This document shows, piece by piece, positions 25,946 to 35,012 of a stretch of 64,000 nucleotides of DNA. The stretch is from positions 62,307 through 126,306 of the forward strand of contig NZ_JPRD01000028.1 of assembly GCF_000817815.1 (NCBI RefSeq), written 5' to 3'. The position numbers were made by a program, and so were the translations under genes. The stretch's first letter is position 1, and each line of letters starts with the position of its first letter. The DNA comes from Vibrio owensii CAIM 1854 = LMG 25443. GTDB taxonomy: Bacteria > Pseudomonadota > Gammaproteobacteria > Enterobacterales > Vibrionaceae. The notes under the pieces are model-generated. The model saw only the letters and a program-made list of their open reading frames with translations. It had not been told where the DNA came from and did no database searches.

Positions 25946-26911
25946 ATGTCTAGTAATGTCATTTCCCTGTTTCCTGCTAAGCAGGTAGTGAACCGAAGTC
26001 GGCTGGTGCTTTTGCCCGTCATTGGCTTGCTGATCTTTTTGGCAATGTGGCACTTAGCAGCGAGAGAAGTGCAAACCTCATTAGGTACGCTACCAGGGCC
26101 AGTGCAAACTTTTCAGCAGTTCAGCAACCTTGTCGATGACCATTGGCAAGAGCGAGAAAAGGAACAAGCGTTTATCGAGCGTCAGGAAAAGCGCAATGCT
26201 GCGAAGTTAGCGAAGAATCCAGACGCGGAAGTGAAGATTCGTCCTTACACAGGTAAACCGACGTTCTTCGACCAAATCGTCACGAGCTTAGTGACTGTAA
26301 CCGCGGGCTTTTTGCTGGCGACGGTTATCGCGATTCCACTTGGCATCGTGCTTGGTCTGAATCAAGGACTGTATCAAGCGTTCAACCCAATCATTCAACT
26401 GCTCAAGCCTGTATCACCTTTAGCTTGGCTGCCTATCGTCACTATGGTTGTAAGTGCCACTTATGTGAGTGATGACCCGATGTTTGCTAAGTCGTTCATC
26501 AACTCTCTGATCACTGTAGCGCTGTGTAGCTTATGGCCGACGCTGATTAATACCGCAGTGGGTGTAACGAGCGTTGATAAAGACTTAATCAACGTGAGTA
26601 AAGTGCTTCAACTTTCGTGGTGGCAACACATTCGCACTATCGTTTTACCTTCTGCCATTCCAATGATCTTCACAGGTTTACGTCTCTCTTTAGGTATCGC
26701 TTGGATGGTGTTGATTGCGGCAGAAATGCTCGCTCAGAACCCAGGGTTAGGCAAGTTCGTTTGGGATGAATTCCAGAACGGCAGTTCGGCATCATTGGGG
26801 CGCATCATGGTGGCAGTCATCACCATTGGTTTTATCGGTTTGATGCTCGATAGAGGCATGCTGCAACTTCAAAAGTGGCTGTCTTGGAATAAACAACAAG
26901 CGTTGAGATAA
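25946..26911 (+). CDS. nrtB: Nitrate ABC transporter permease
   Basis: The ATG at 25946 has TTAGGAG 5 bases upstream; the GTG at 25940 overlaps it. 321 residues with an N-terminal membrane helix (LVLLPVIGLLIFLAMWHLA). A ~60-residue charged periplasmic or linker segment (EREKEQAFIERQEKRNAAK) follows, then the BPD permease domain of five helices. The EAA-type loop 'VSKVLQLSWWQHIRTIVLPSAIP' contacts the ATPase. The charged insert is typical of longer NrtB proteins. It works with NrtA and the next gene's ATPase. Confidence 0.92.
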   Translation: MSSNVISLFPAKQVVNRSRLVLLPVIGLLIFLAMWHLAAREVQTSLGTLPGPVQTFQQFSNLVDDHWQEREKEQAFIERQEKRNAAKLAKNPDAEVKIRPYTGKPTFFDQIVTSLVTVTAGFLLATVIAIPLGIVLGLNQGLYQAFNPIIQLLKPVSPLAWLPIVTMVVSATYVSDDPMFAKSFINSLITVALCSLWPTLINTAVGVTSVDKDLINVSKVLQLSWWQHIRTIVLPSAIPMIFTGLRLSLGIAWMVLIAAEMLAQNPGLGKFVWDEFQNGSSASLGRIMVAVITIGFIGLMLDRGMLQLQKWLSWNKQQALR

Positions 26912-26922
26912 GGGAAAAGATC

Positions 26923-27759
26923 ATGGAAAAAGCATTATTAGATCTAACGCGTTTAGGGATGCGATTCCCAACGCCAGATGGCGAGTTCATCGCGCTTAAG
27001 AACGTTGATTTACAAATCAATAAAGGCGAGTTTGTATCCCTAATTGGTCACTCTGGCTGTGGTAAATCAACGGTATTGAACTTAGTCGCAGGGCTACACA
27101 TGCCAACAGATGGCGGCGTGATCGTCGATGGACGAGAAGTAGCTGGACCAGGACCAGACCGCGCAGTGGTGTTCCAAAACCATTCATTATTGCCTTGGTT
27201 AACCGTGTATCAAAACGTTGAGCTCGCAGTAAAACAAATTGCCGGCAAAAGGGGCAAAGCGTGGATTCAGGAACAAGTGAATCACTATTTGGAGCTGATT
27301 CAAATGCAGCATGCCGCGCACAAAAAGCCGGATGAAATCTCGGGTGGTATGAAGCAGCGAGTCGGCATCGCCAGAGCACTGGCACTTCAACCAAAGGTTC
27401 TACTGATGGATGAGCCATTTGGCGCGTTGGATGCGTTAACTCGTGCGCATTTGCAGGATGCTCTGATGAAGATTCAAGCCGAGCTAAACAACACCGTGAT
27501 CATGATTACTCACGATGTGGATGAAGCGGTGCTGCTATCCGACAAAATCGTGATGATGACCAACGGACCGGCAGCAACCATTGGTGAAGTGTTAGAAGTG
27601 AATCTACCTCGCCCTCGTGAGCGTGTAGCACTGGCAGATGATGCGCAGTATCAGAAGTGTCGACAAGCAGTGCTGAAGTTCCTTTACGAGAAGCAATCCA
27701 AAGTCGAGATTCCTGCTTCGAAAGAAGACAAACCCAAAACCGCAGCGCAAACGGCATAA
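26923..27759 (+). CDS. nrtC: Nitrate ABC transporter ATP-binding protein
   Basis: 278 residues, a single ABC domain. Walker A is GHSGCGKST, the Q-loop 'VVFQNHSLLPW', the signature 'SGGMKQRVGIARAL', and Walker B 'VLLMDEPFGALDA' with the H-loop 'MITHDVDEA'. It has no NrtA-like C-terminal sensor domain, so is of NrtD/NasD type; a lone ATPase here must form a homodimer. The C-terminal ~20 residues are lysine-rich and polar. It follows nrtB by 11 bases and precedes nirB by 10 bases, all in one operon. Confidence 0.93.
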   Translation: MEKALLDLTRLGMRFPTPDGEFIALKNVDLQINKGEFVSLIGHSGCGKSTVLNLVAGLHMPTDGGVIVDGREVAGPGPDRAVVFQNHSLLPWLTVYQNVELAVKQIAGKRGKAWIQEQVNHYLELIQMQHAAHKKPDEISGGMKQRVGIARALALQPKVLLMDEPFGALDALTRAHLQDALMKIQAELNNTVIMITHDVDEAVLLSDKIVMMTNGPAATIGEVLEVNLPRPRERVALADDAQYQKCRQAVLKFLYEKQSKVEIPASKEDKPKTAAQTA

Positions 27760-27769
27760 GGAGGCAGCA

Positions 27770-30289
27770 ATGAACAGTCCTTTAACGATCCCAGTAAAGA
27801 ACGCATTGAGCCACATCGTTGTGGTAGGTAATGGTATGGTCGGGCAACACCTTGTCGAGCAATTGGTACAGAAAAACGCGCATTTGGAGCACCGAATTAC
27901 CGTGATTGGTGCAGAGCGCTTTATCGCGTATGACCGTGTACAGTTGTCCTCTTTGTTTGCGGGCAAATCTCATGATGATTTGATGCTGAGTACCCAAGAA
28001 TGGTACGACATGCATGGCATCCAACTCGTACTTGGCAGCCAAGTAACAGGCATCGACAGAGAGCAAAAGCGCATTCTGCTTGATGGTGAAGATGTGCTGG
28101 GTTACGACCAACTCGTGCTCGCGACCGGTTCGTATCCATTTGTGCCGCCAATTGAAGGTAAAGACCGAGACAACGTGTTTGTCTACCGCACGCTTGATGA
28201 CCTTTCACAAATCAAAAAGGCATGTGAAGGCGCAAGAACAGGCGCAGTGATTGGCGGCGGCTTGTTGGGTTTAGAAGCGGCAAACGCTCTTAAATTATTG
28301 GGGTTAGAAACTCACGTTATTGAATTTGCACCCCGCCTGATGCCCGTGCAGTTAGACGATGGTGCTGGCTTAGTGCTAAAAGAGAAGATTGAAGCGCTGG
28401 GGCTAACTGTTCATACCTCGACGGGTACGGAGCGAATCTGCGATGGTGAAACGGCTAAGCATCGTATGGTGTTTAAAGACAAAGATCCTCTCGAAGTGGA
28501 TGTGATTGTCTTTTCCGCAGGTATTCGCCCTCAAGATGAGTTGGCAAGGCTGGCTGAGCTAGAAGTAGGCGAGCGAGGCGGCATTGTGATTAATAACCAA
28601 TGCCAAACCAGCGATGAGAACATATACGCGATTGGCGAATGTGCGCTGTGGGAACAGAAGATCTTTGGTTTGGTCGCTCCCGGTTACACCATGGCGAGAA
28701 CCACTGCCGATGTTTTGACTGGTATGCCGAGCGAAGGCTTTAAAGGTGCGGACATGAGCACCAAACTTAAGCTGCTTGGGGTGGATGTGGCGTCTATCGG
28801 CGATGCACAAATGCAAACCGAAGGTGCTCAAGAAATGGTCTTGCAAGATGCGGTCGCAGGCATCTACAAAAAGCTGGTAGTTGATGCGAGTGGCACTCAA
28901 TTGCTTGGTGCGATTCTCGTTGGTGACAACAGTGACTACGATGCGCTCTTACAGTGTTATTTGAACAAAACTGTCTTGCCAGACCACGCAGCGAACCTGC
29001 TGTTTGATACCGGAATGCTGGACGGAGAGATGCCAGACAGCGCTATCATCTGCTCTTGTCACAACGTCACAAAAGGCGACTTAGTTGCCGAGATTCAAGC
29101 CGGCACTACCAACCTGACAGACCTTAAAGCCAACACCAAAGCCGGTACTGGCTGTGGTGGCTGTAGCAATATGGTGAAGTCGGTATTGGATACTCAATTG
29201 GCAGCCATGGGGGTAGAGGTTAACAACCACCTTTGTGAGCACTTTGAGCTTAGTCGCCAAGAGATGTTCCATATTTGCCAAGTGGGACAAATCAAAGACT
29301 TCGACACCTTAATTGCACTGTATGGCAAAGGGCATGGGTGTGATATCTGTAAGCCAACGGCGGCATCTGTGTTCGCTTCTTTGTGGAATGAACACATCAT
29401 GGAGCCTCAACATCAATCTCTGCAAGATTCTAATGATGCCTTCATGGCAAACCTGCAGAAAGACGGCTCTTACTCGATAGTGCCTCGTGTTCCGGGCGGC
29501 GAAATCACACCAGACAAACTTATCGTGCTAGGCGAAGTTGCTCAGCAATACGATCTGTACACCAAGATCACTGGCGGTCAGCGCGTGGATTTATTTGGTG
29601 CGCAGTTAGAACAGCTTCCTGAAATCTGGCAAACCTTAATCGATGCTGGTTTTGAAACAGGGCACGCCTACGGCAAATCGGTGCGCACCGTGAAATCTTG
29701 CGTGGGTTCTACTTGGTGTCGTTATGGTGTTGATGATTCGGTTGGATTAGCCATTGAGTTAGAGAACCGCTACAAAGGATTGCGAGCGCCCCATAAGCTT
29801 AAGTTTGCCGTATCGGGCTGTACTCGCGAGTGTGCAGAAGCGCAAAGTAAAGACATTGGGGTGATCGCTACTGAAAACGGCTGGAATCTATACGTTTGCG
29901 GGAATGGCGGTATGAGACCAAGACACGCGGATTTGTTTGCATCCGACTTATCCAAGTCAGAGTTGATCACCATGATCGACCGAGTTTTGATGTTCTACGT
30001 CAGCACCGCTGATCGCTTGCAGCGCACGTCGGTGTGGATGGAGAACATGGAAGGGGGCCTAGATTACCTTAAACAAGTGATTTTGGATGACTCTCTCAAC
30101 CTATGTGATTCTTTGGATGAACAAATGGCACGAGTCGTAGATACGTATCAATGTGAGTGGAAGAGTACGTTGGATAATCCTCAGAAATTGCAACGCTTCC
30201 GTCCTTTCTTGAACAGCACGTCGGGCAGCAAAGTCTTGCCGTACCAACGTGTGCGCGGTCAGCGTATTCCAGTGAAACAGGAGGTGTAA
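27770..30289 (+). CDS. nirB: NADH-dependent nitrite reductase large subunit
   Basis: 839 residues, normal for NirB, with AAGGAGG before the ATG. Order: FAD/NAD(P)-binding domains ('VVVGNGMVGQHLVEQL' near the start, 'GAVIGGGLLGLEAANALK' near 155); a BFD [2Fe-2S] domain (CSCHNVTK ... TGCGGC near 425-460); then the siroheme-[4Fe-4S] domains with Cys pairs in 'CVGSTWCRYG' and 'SGCTRECAEAQ' and 'CGNGG'. It reduces nitrite to ammonium in the cytoplasm. Siroheme supply comes from cobA upstream. Co-transcribed with nrtABC, so import, nitrite reduction and nitrate reduction are jointly controlled. Confidence 0.95.
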   Translation: MNSPLTIPVKNALSHIVVVGNGMVGQHLVEQLVQKNAHLEHRITVIGAERFIAYDRVQLSSLFAGKSHDDLMLSTQEWYDMHGIQLVLGSQVTGIDREQKRILLDGEDVLGYDQLVLATGSYPFVPPIEGKDRDNVFVYRTLDDLSQIKKACEGARTGAVIGGGLLGLEAANALKLLGLETHVIEFAPRLMPVQLDDGAGLVLKEKIEALGLTVHTSTGTERICDGETAKHRMVFKDKDPLEVDVIVFSAGIRPQDELARLAELEVGERGGIVINNQCQTSDENIYAIGECALWEQKIFGLVAPGYTMARTTADVLTGMPSEGFKGADMSTKLKLLGVDVASIGDAQMQTEGAQEMVLQDAVAGIYKKLVVDASGTQLLGAILVGDNSDYDALLQCYLNKTVLPDHAANLLFDTGMLDGEMPDSAIICSCHNVTKGDLVAEIQAGTTNLTDLKANTKAGTGCGGCSNMVKSVLDTQLAAMGVEVNNHLCEHFELSRQEMFHICQVGQIKDFDTLIALYGKGHGCDICKPTAASVFASLWNEHIMEPQHQSLQDSNDAFMANLQKDGSYSIVPRVPGGEITPDKLIVLGEVAQQYDLYTKITGGQRVDLFGAQLEQLPEIWQTLIDAGFETGHAYGKSVRTVKSCVGSTWCRYGVDDSVGLAIELENRYKGLRAPHKLKFAVSGCTRECAEAQSKDIGVIATENGWNLYVCGNGGMRPRHADLFASDLSKSELITMIDRVLMFYVSTADRLQRTSVWMENMEGGLDYLKQVILDDSLNLCDSLDEQMARVVDTYQCEWKSTLDNPQKLQRFRPFLNSTSGSKVLPYQRVRGQRIPVKQEV

Positions 30290-30625
30290 ATGGCAGCTTT
30301 AACCAAAGTGAAATTGTGTCAGCTTGATGACTTAATGCCGTTTATCGGTGCTACTGTATTGATTGAAGGCGAGCACGTTGCGCTATTCTACATTCCAGAT
30401 AGCGGTGTTTACGCCGTTCAAGATTGGGACCCAATTGGTAAGGCTTATGTGATGAGTCGAGGGATTGTCGGTGATATTGATGGTGAGATGTGTGTTGCAT
30501 CACCACTATATAAACAGCACTTCAGTTTAAAGAGTGGGCAGTGTTTAGAAGACGATGCGTACTGTCTAAAAACGTGGCAAGTAACGGTTGACGATAATCA
30601 GGTTTGTTATTTAGTCGAAGAATGA
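30290..30625 (+). CDS. nirD: Nitrite reductase small subunit
   Basis: 111 residues. The start codon directly follows the nirB stop (TAA-ATG), and the ribosome site (AGGAGG) is in the end of nirB. The fold is a Rieske-like domain without the Cys/His iron ligands, as usual for NirD ('VALFYIPDSGVYAVQDWDPI' and 'VASPLYKQHFSLKSGQC'). It stabilises NirB. Last gene of the operon; a terminator follows. Confidence 0.95.
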   Translation: MAALTKVKLCQLDDLMPFIGATVLIEGEHVALFYIPDSGVYAVQDWDPIGKAYVMSRGIVGDIDGEMCVASPLYKQHFSLKSGQCLEDDAYCLKTWQVTVDDNQVCYLVEE

Positions 30626-30682
30626 TCTCCGAAGTTAGCTTGCTCGATATGAGTGAATTCTTCGCGTGAGAGACATGCGAAT

Positions 30683-30722
30683 AAAGCTCCAGAGACACCA
30701 CAGTATGGTTCTGGAGCTTTTT
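30683..30722. terminator. Bidirectional terminator after nirD
   Basis: Arms AAAGCTCCAGA (30683-30693) and TCTGGAGCTTT (30710-30720) with T-run. Shared with the converging PPC-domain gene. Confidence 0.9.
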
Positions 30723-30723
30723 A

Positions 30724-31128
30724 CTATTTGGAAGGATTCACTTGTAGTTCGGTATAGCCAGTCGAGTCGTCCATCGTTCTGGTGAACTCAAGTTCTGAGT
30801 AAGAATGGATGATCAATTCTGCGGTAGTATCAATCACTGTGCCTTCCAGCAAATGCCCACCCCAGACTCGTCCTTCACGATCAGACACCGAGATATGAAC
30901 GTGTTGATGTTCAGGCGTTAGGGTTCCCATCACAGAGACGATTTCAAATGGCTCTTGTTTGGTTAACGTACTCTCTACACCTGCCAAACGAAGGTTGAGG
31001 TGAGAGATACAGCCAACGCATGAGGCAATCGAGCCTGCTTTGATACCATGCTGCTCGACCAATTTCGCTAGGTTCAGCTTTAAGTCCATGCCTTTGGTAA
31101 GACGTACTGCTATCACTTCAATCGACAT
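30724..31128 (-). CDS. PPC-domain (DUF296) putative DNA-binding protein
   Basis: 134 residues, the size of a stand-alone bacterial PPC domain (PCC/DUF296), with 'GIKAGSIASCVGCISHLNLRLA' and the closing 'HVHISVSDREGRVWGGHLLEGTVI' including the conserved His and Gly residues (HxH and GGHL). These trimeric proteins are linked to DNA binding in plants; in bacteria the role is unclear. It starts one base after the TetR gene's stop, so is co-transcribed with it. No cofactor or partner is evident. Confidence 0.85.
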   Translation of the reverse strand: MSIEVIAVRLTKGMDLKLNLAKLVEQHGIKAGSIASCVGCISHLNLRLAGVESTLTKQEPFEIVSVMGTLTPEHQHVHISVSDREGRVWGGHLLEGTVIDTTAELIIHSYSELEFTRTMDDSTGYTELQVNPSK

Positions 31129-31129
31129 G

Positions 31130-31705
31130 TCACTTCCTAATCAAAACCAGCAAGCAGGAAAGCGCCGTATCCAAATCGGCATAACGTTTGGCTTTGCCAA
31201 GCACTCGCATACCTTGCATGTTGTTGAGAACAAAACGAGCGAGCTCTTCTGGTTTCAGCGTTTTTGGCACTAAGGTTTCTTTCTGCGCATTGGTCAGCGC
31301 ATCCGCAATGATGTCGATAAGATGGTCAAATAAGAAATGCCCTTTACGCAGTACGTCATCGTCTTCACCTGCATGCTCAATCAACGCATTTTGAATAAAA
31401 CACCCACAGTTGCATTTGCGCTGCAGCTCAGCAAAGGATTTGAGGAACGATTCCAACTCTGGTAAAGACGCATCGTCTTTTTCCAAATCATTGAGTGACG
31501 GTAGCGAGACCTTTTTTAAGTAAGTATCGAGCGCTTCGTAGTAGAGCTGTTGCTTGTCACCATAGGTGTTATAAAGACTGAAGCGGTTGATGTTCAACTC
31601 GTCGGTGAGATCCGAGATAGACGTGTTCGCAAAGCCCTTGCGCCAAAACACATCCATAGCCACGAGAAGCTTTTCATCTCGGTCGAAGTTGGCTTTTCTT
31701 GCCAT
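31130..31705 (-). CDS. TetR-family repressor
   Basis: 191 residues. The N-terminal helix-turn-helix is typical (AMDVFWRKGFANTSISDLTDELNINRFSLYNTYGDKQQLYYEALD). The ligand domain has a cysteine cluster, KCNCGCF near 98-103, so thiol-reactive electrophiles could be sensed as in NemR/RutR-like repressors. Divergent from a glutathione S-transferase whose promoter carries a CTAACC-N4-GGTTAG palindrome, a probable operator. It is followed by the PPC gene one base later. Confidence 0.88.
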   Translation of the reverse strand: MARKANFDRDEKLLVAMDVFWRKGFANTSISDLTDELNINRFSLYNTYGDKQQLYYEALDTYLKKVSLPSLNDLEKDDASLPELESFLKSFAELQRKCNCGCFIQNALIEHAGEDDDVLRKGHFLFDHLIDIIADALTNAQKETLVPKTLKPEELARFVLNNMQGMRVLGKAKRYADLDTALSCLLVLIRK

Positions 31706-31917
31706 AAATTACCTGCCTGGGTCTGCTTATCGGGTAATTAAATTGCTTTGGAGGGATGGTACAGAGAACCTCTAGCGTTCGAACTGAACCAATATGATGA
31801 ATACCCATCTATTCTTGGGTATCAGCCTCCAAATTCATGTGAACTCACAAACGGCATCAAAAATCTCGCTCAGCAAACAGACCCACAACTGTTTGAAAAT
31901 TTTTGATAGTGAAGTTC

Positions 31918-31968
31918 TTGACTGATCGTTTATAAACTGGCTACAGTATATCCTAACCAATCGGTTAG
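31918..31968 (+). promoter_or_regulatory. GST promoter with TetR-type palindrome
   Basis: TTGACT (31918-31923), 18 bases, then TACAGT (31942-31947) as -35/-10. Directly after is CTAACC-AATC-GGTTAG (31953-31968), a palindrome covering the transcript start. It resembles TetR-family (NemR-like) operators. Position suits repression. Confidence 0.65.
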
Positions 31969-31989
31969 AAAAAGATAAAAGGATGTGAA

Positions 31990-32604
31990 ATGAAGCTCTA
32001 TGAAACCGCAATGACTCCAAGTTGTAAGCGAGTTAGCATTTTTCTAAAGGAAATCGGTGGCGAGGTTGAGCGAATTGCGCTGAACGTTCGTGAGGGCGAT
32101 AACCTATCTGAACCGTTTAAATCGAAAAGCGTGAACGGCAAAGTGCCTCTACTGGAACTGGATGATGGTACGACGATCTGTGAAAGCGTTGCGATTTGTC
32201 GCTACCTAGATGAAGCGTTTGAAAATGATCTGGCGCTGTTTGGTGCTAACCAACTCGAACGTGCTCAGGTGGAAATGTGGCATCGTGTAGTGGAGTTCCA
32301 AGGCTTGTACACGGCTTTTCAGGCGTTTCGCAATATCACAGCAATTTACCAAGACCGTGAAAACTGTGTGGCTGCGTGGGGTGACGAGTCGAAATCTCGC
32401 GTATTAGAATTCCTACCAATTCTCGACAAACGCTTGTCAGAAAGTGAGCACATCGCTACGGACAACTTCACCATCGTAGACATTACCGGCTACATTTTTG
32501 TTGGTTTTGCCATAAATGGTTTGAGTATTGAAGTGTTCGAAACTTACCCAAATATTGCGCGTTGGTTCGAACAAGTATCGGTGCGTGAAGCGTTTCAAGG
32601 TTAA
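31990..32604 (+). CDS. Glutathione S-transferase
   Basis: 204 residues, standard GST length. The thioredoxin-like N-terminal domain has the 'ETAMTPSCKRVSIFLKEIG' start, the cis-Pro loop 'NGKVPLLELDDG' and the glutathione gamma-glutamyl motif 'ESVAICRYLDEAF'. The C-terminal helical domain has 'FTIVDITGYI', the N-cap motif. Cytoplasmic detoxification of electrophiles. It carries an AAAAGGA site, and the palindrome upstream links it to the divergent TetR gene. Confidence 0.92.
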   Translation: MKLYETAMTPSCKRVSIFLKEIGGEVERIALNVREGDNLSEPFKSKSVNGKVPLLELDDGTTICESVAICRYLDEAFENDLALFGANQLERAQVEMWHRVVEFQGLYTAFQAFRNITAIYQDRENCVAAWGDESKSRVLEFLPILDKRLSESEHIATDNFTIVDITGYIFVGFAINGLSIEVFETYPNIARWFEQVSVREAFQG

Positions 32605-32623
32605 CTTCTAGCGTAATTTTTCT

Positions 32624-32657
32624 AAGCAGCAAGGCTTTTGTAGACTTGCTGCTTTTT
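32624..32657 (+). terminator. Intrinsic terminator after the GST gene
   Basis: Arms AAGCAGCAAG and CTTGCTGCTT with an 11-base loop and T-run. Confidence 0.85.
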
Positions 32658-32858
32658 GTCGTTTTAAGCGCAAAGATCTTCAATTTGTTCAGGTTTTCTC
32701 TTCTTTTTCTGCCTTTCTCCTATAATTAACTCTGTTAATGAAACAACCTCAATTGGCTCTCACGGCGTTTTGGAACCTTGAGTTCTTAGTTTGTAGACGT
32801 CCCAATCATTATTGGACTTCACCAAGTAATGAAGGACACCAAGCGACAAGGAGAGGTT

Positions 32859-33119
32859 ATGCGTGTTCGAAGTAAAACCATCAATGGCGTGTTGTGTACG
32901 CTGCTCGTAGCGTCTGTGTGCGGACTCGTTGCCATGTATCAAAACCACAGTCAGCAGCATCAACAAATCGAGTTGCTGCGTGGGCAATTGATGGAAAAAG
33001 AAAACCAAATCGTCATCTCGAATGAAGCGTTGTCTTACACTCGTTATCAACATCAACTTTTAGCGGAAGATTACAGCCGTTTCAGAGATGCGCAATCCAT
33101 GAGTAGCGTGCTGCCATAA
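32859..33119 (+). CDS. Small single-helix membrane protein
   Basis: The start at 32859 has AAGGAGAGG 5 bases upstream, giving 86 residues. A short basic head (MRVRSKTIN) precedes one membrane helix (GVLCTLLVASVCGLVAMY). A ~55-residue periplasmic coiled-coil-like part follows (HSQQHQQIELLRGQLMEKEN). It is 21 bases before the receiver-phosphatase gene and has a similar ribosome site, so they form one operon. It may act as a membrane partner; unrecognised family. Confidence 0.75.
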   Translation: MRVRSKTINGVLCTLLVASVCGLVAMYQNHSQQHQQIELLRGQLMEKENQIVISNEALSYTRYQHQLLAEDYSRFRDAQSMSSVLP

Positions 33120-33140
33120 AGCAAACAGGCAAGGAGAGGT

Positions 33141-34802
33141 ATGAAGTCCATATTGTTGGTCGACGACAGCAAAACGGTCCTGCTCTACATGACCAGTGCA
33201 TTGCAAAAGCAAGGGTACGAGGTCATTGCCGTTGAAGATGGTGAGTCAGCGTTAGAAGTGCTGACTCACCGAACTGACATTCAGTTTGTCCTCAGTGATT
33301 TGATGATGCCAGGCATCAGTGGCATTGAGCTTTGTCGTGAGCTTAAATCGTCGGCGTTTTCTCGTTATATCTTCTTTGTGCTTCTCTCCTCCCGTAACGA
33401 TCAAGATTCCATCATCAAAGGCATGGATGCAGGCGCCGATGACTTTGTCGACAAGAAGACATCTGTAGAGGAACTACAAGCGCGCATCAGAGCGGGCTTT
33501 CGCACCTTAGAACTGCACAACACGCTCACGACAAAAAACCAAGAGCTCGATTTAGCGTATCAAACCATTCAGCAGGATTTGGACTCTGCTGGAGAGTTAA
33601 TGGGGCAACTGTTGCCTGTGGAAGAACAAATTCACACGGCACAATTCAGCTTTACTTATGTTCCTTGTACTAAGATTGGTGGGGACATGTTGGGCTATGT
33701 CGAGCTAGATGAATCGCACGTTGCGTTTTATGTCTTCGATGTTTCCGGGCACGGTATTTCTTCGGCGTTGATGGCGTTCTCGATTCAACAAACTTTGTCA
33801 CAACGTAACAAGTCGGAGTCGATAACGTTAGACTGGAGCGACAACGAATACCGCATTAGTGAGCCTGCTGCTGTGATTGAAAGGCTTAATCGACGCTACC
33901 AGCAAACGCAAAACAGCAAGCTCTATTTCACTATCGAATATGCCGTGTTGAACACCGAATCTGGTGAACTGAAATATTGCACTGCAGGCCACCCAAAATT
34001 CGTTTGGCAACAGACGGAACAAAACCGCTTGGAACTTGTTGGTGACAACAACTTCATCGTCGGGGCATTGGAACCGATGATGTACCAAGGTGGAAGCGTC
34101 CAACTTAAGCCTAATGACGTACTTTGGTTCTTCTCCGATGGCTTATTGGAAGCCAAGCAAGGCGAGGAGCTTTACGGTATTGACCGACTGCTATCCAACA
34201 TCGAGGAGAGTAAAGCGATGCCAGAAAAGGCACAAACCAATGCCGTTTTGGAGCAAGTGCAAAACTGGCAAGGAAAACCAGAAATCGACGATGATGTGAG
34301 CTTGTTGAAAGTGCAATGGTTGGGCTGTGCACAATCGCAAGCTGTTAAGTCGACAAGTTCGGTATTCCAGAAATCCTATCAAGCGTCTTTAGAAGTTTCA
34401 CGCCAAGCGAGTCTCGAATTGGTTGGGTTCCTTCAACAACATTCGGTTTCTTCTCATGTCGCGCAAACTCTAGAGTTGTGTGTGGTTGAGTTGATGAACA
34501 ATGCTTTCATTCATGCCTATCAAGAACAAACCGAAAAAACGGTTGAGTTAGAATGCGAACTAACACAAGGTGAGCAGCAAAACATAGAAGTGCGTGTATT
34601 TGATTATGGCAATCGCATTTCTGAGGAAACCTTCCAAAGTTACACCTCAAAGCAAATTGAGACGCCAAATCTATTCGATGAAGAGAGTTGGATGCCTTCA
34701 GGGCGAGGTTTGATGCTCATAGCCCAAATGACAAATGCGTTTTCTGTATCACATCAAGGGGAGCGCAATTGCTTTACGGTCGCAATGGCGTCGAAATCGT
34801 AA
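33141..34802 (+). CDS. Receiver-PP2C phosphatase-anti-sigma kinase fusion
   Basis: 553 residues. Receiver domain 1-125 with acidic pair DD (7-8), Asp53 in VLSDLMMPG and Lys in FVDKKTS. A coiled-coil linker (NQELDLAYQTIQQDLDSAGE) follows, then a PP2C/SpoIIE domain at about 180-390 with metal motifs 'KIGGDMLGYV', 'YVFDVSGHGISSALMA' and 'DDDVSLL'. The C-terminal 415-550 is a GHKL kinase of RsbW type: N-box 'VVELMNNAFIHAY' and G-box 'GRGLMLI'. The protein may thus both phosphorylate and dephosphorylate an anti-sigma-antagonist (STAS) protein. No STAS or sigma gene lies nearby. Confidence 0.9.
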   Translation: MKSILLVDDSKTVLLYMTSALQKQGYEVIAVEDGESALEVLTHRTDIQFVLSDLMMPGISGIELCRELKSSAFSRYIFFVLLSSRNDQDSIIKGMDAGADDFVDKKTSVEELQARIRAGFRTLELHNTLTTKNQELDLAYQTIQQDLDSAGELMGQLLPVEEQIHTAQFSFTYVPCTKIGGDMLGYVELDESHVAFYVFDVSGHGISSALMAFSIQQTLSQRNKSESITLDWSDNEYRISEPAAVIERLNRRYQQTQNSKLYFTIEYAVLNTESGELKYCTAGHPKFVWQQTEQNRLELVGDNNFIVGALEPMMYQGGSVQLKPNDVLWFFSDGLLEAKQGEELYGIDRLLSNIEESKAMPEKAQTNAVLEQVQNWQGKPEIDDDVSLLKVQWLGCAQSQAVKSTSSVFQKSYQASLEVSRQASLELVGFLQQHSVSSHVAQTLELCVVELMNNAFIHAYQEQTEKTVELECELTQGEQQNIEVRVFDYGNRISEETFQSYTSKQIETPNLFDEESWMPSGRGLMLIAQMTNAFSVSHQGERNCFTVAMASKS

Positions 34803-34898
34803 CTTCTGCTTGTGATACTGCTTAAATCTTCCTCTTACACGCATGTTTTTGTCCGTGCTAATCGATTGCTTAAACTTTATTTTTTCTGCCCGTTTTGA

Positions 34899-34932
34899 GT
34901 TAACCCTGCGTTAACTTTCCTCGTCGTATATT
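34899..34932 (+). promoter_or_regulatory. Promoter with paired GTTAAC half-sites before prepilin 1
   Basis: GTTAAC (34899-34904) and GTTAAC (34910-34915) are 11 bp apart, start to start. Exactly 11 bases later is TATATT (34927-34932) as -10. No good -35 box. See the matching sites at 2.85, 35.6 and 41.4 kb. Confidence 0.65.
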
Positions 34933-35012
34933 CGCCGTCAACCGGTGGAGAGTCAGGGCTTCTGCCTCTTGTCATCGTGATTTTTCTCTCGTTTGTAGTT
35001 GGGAAATAAAAA

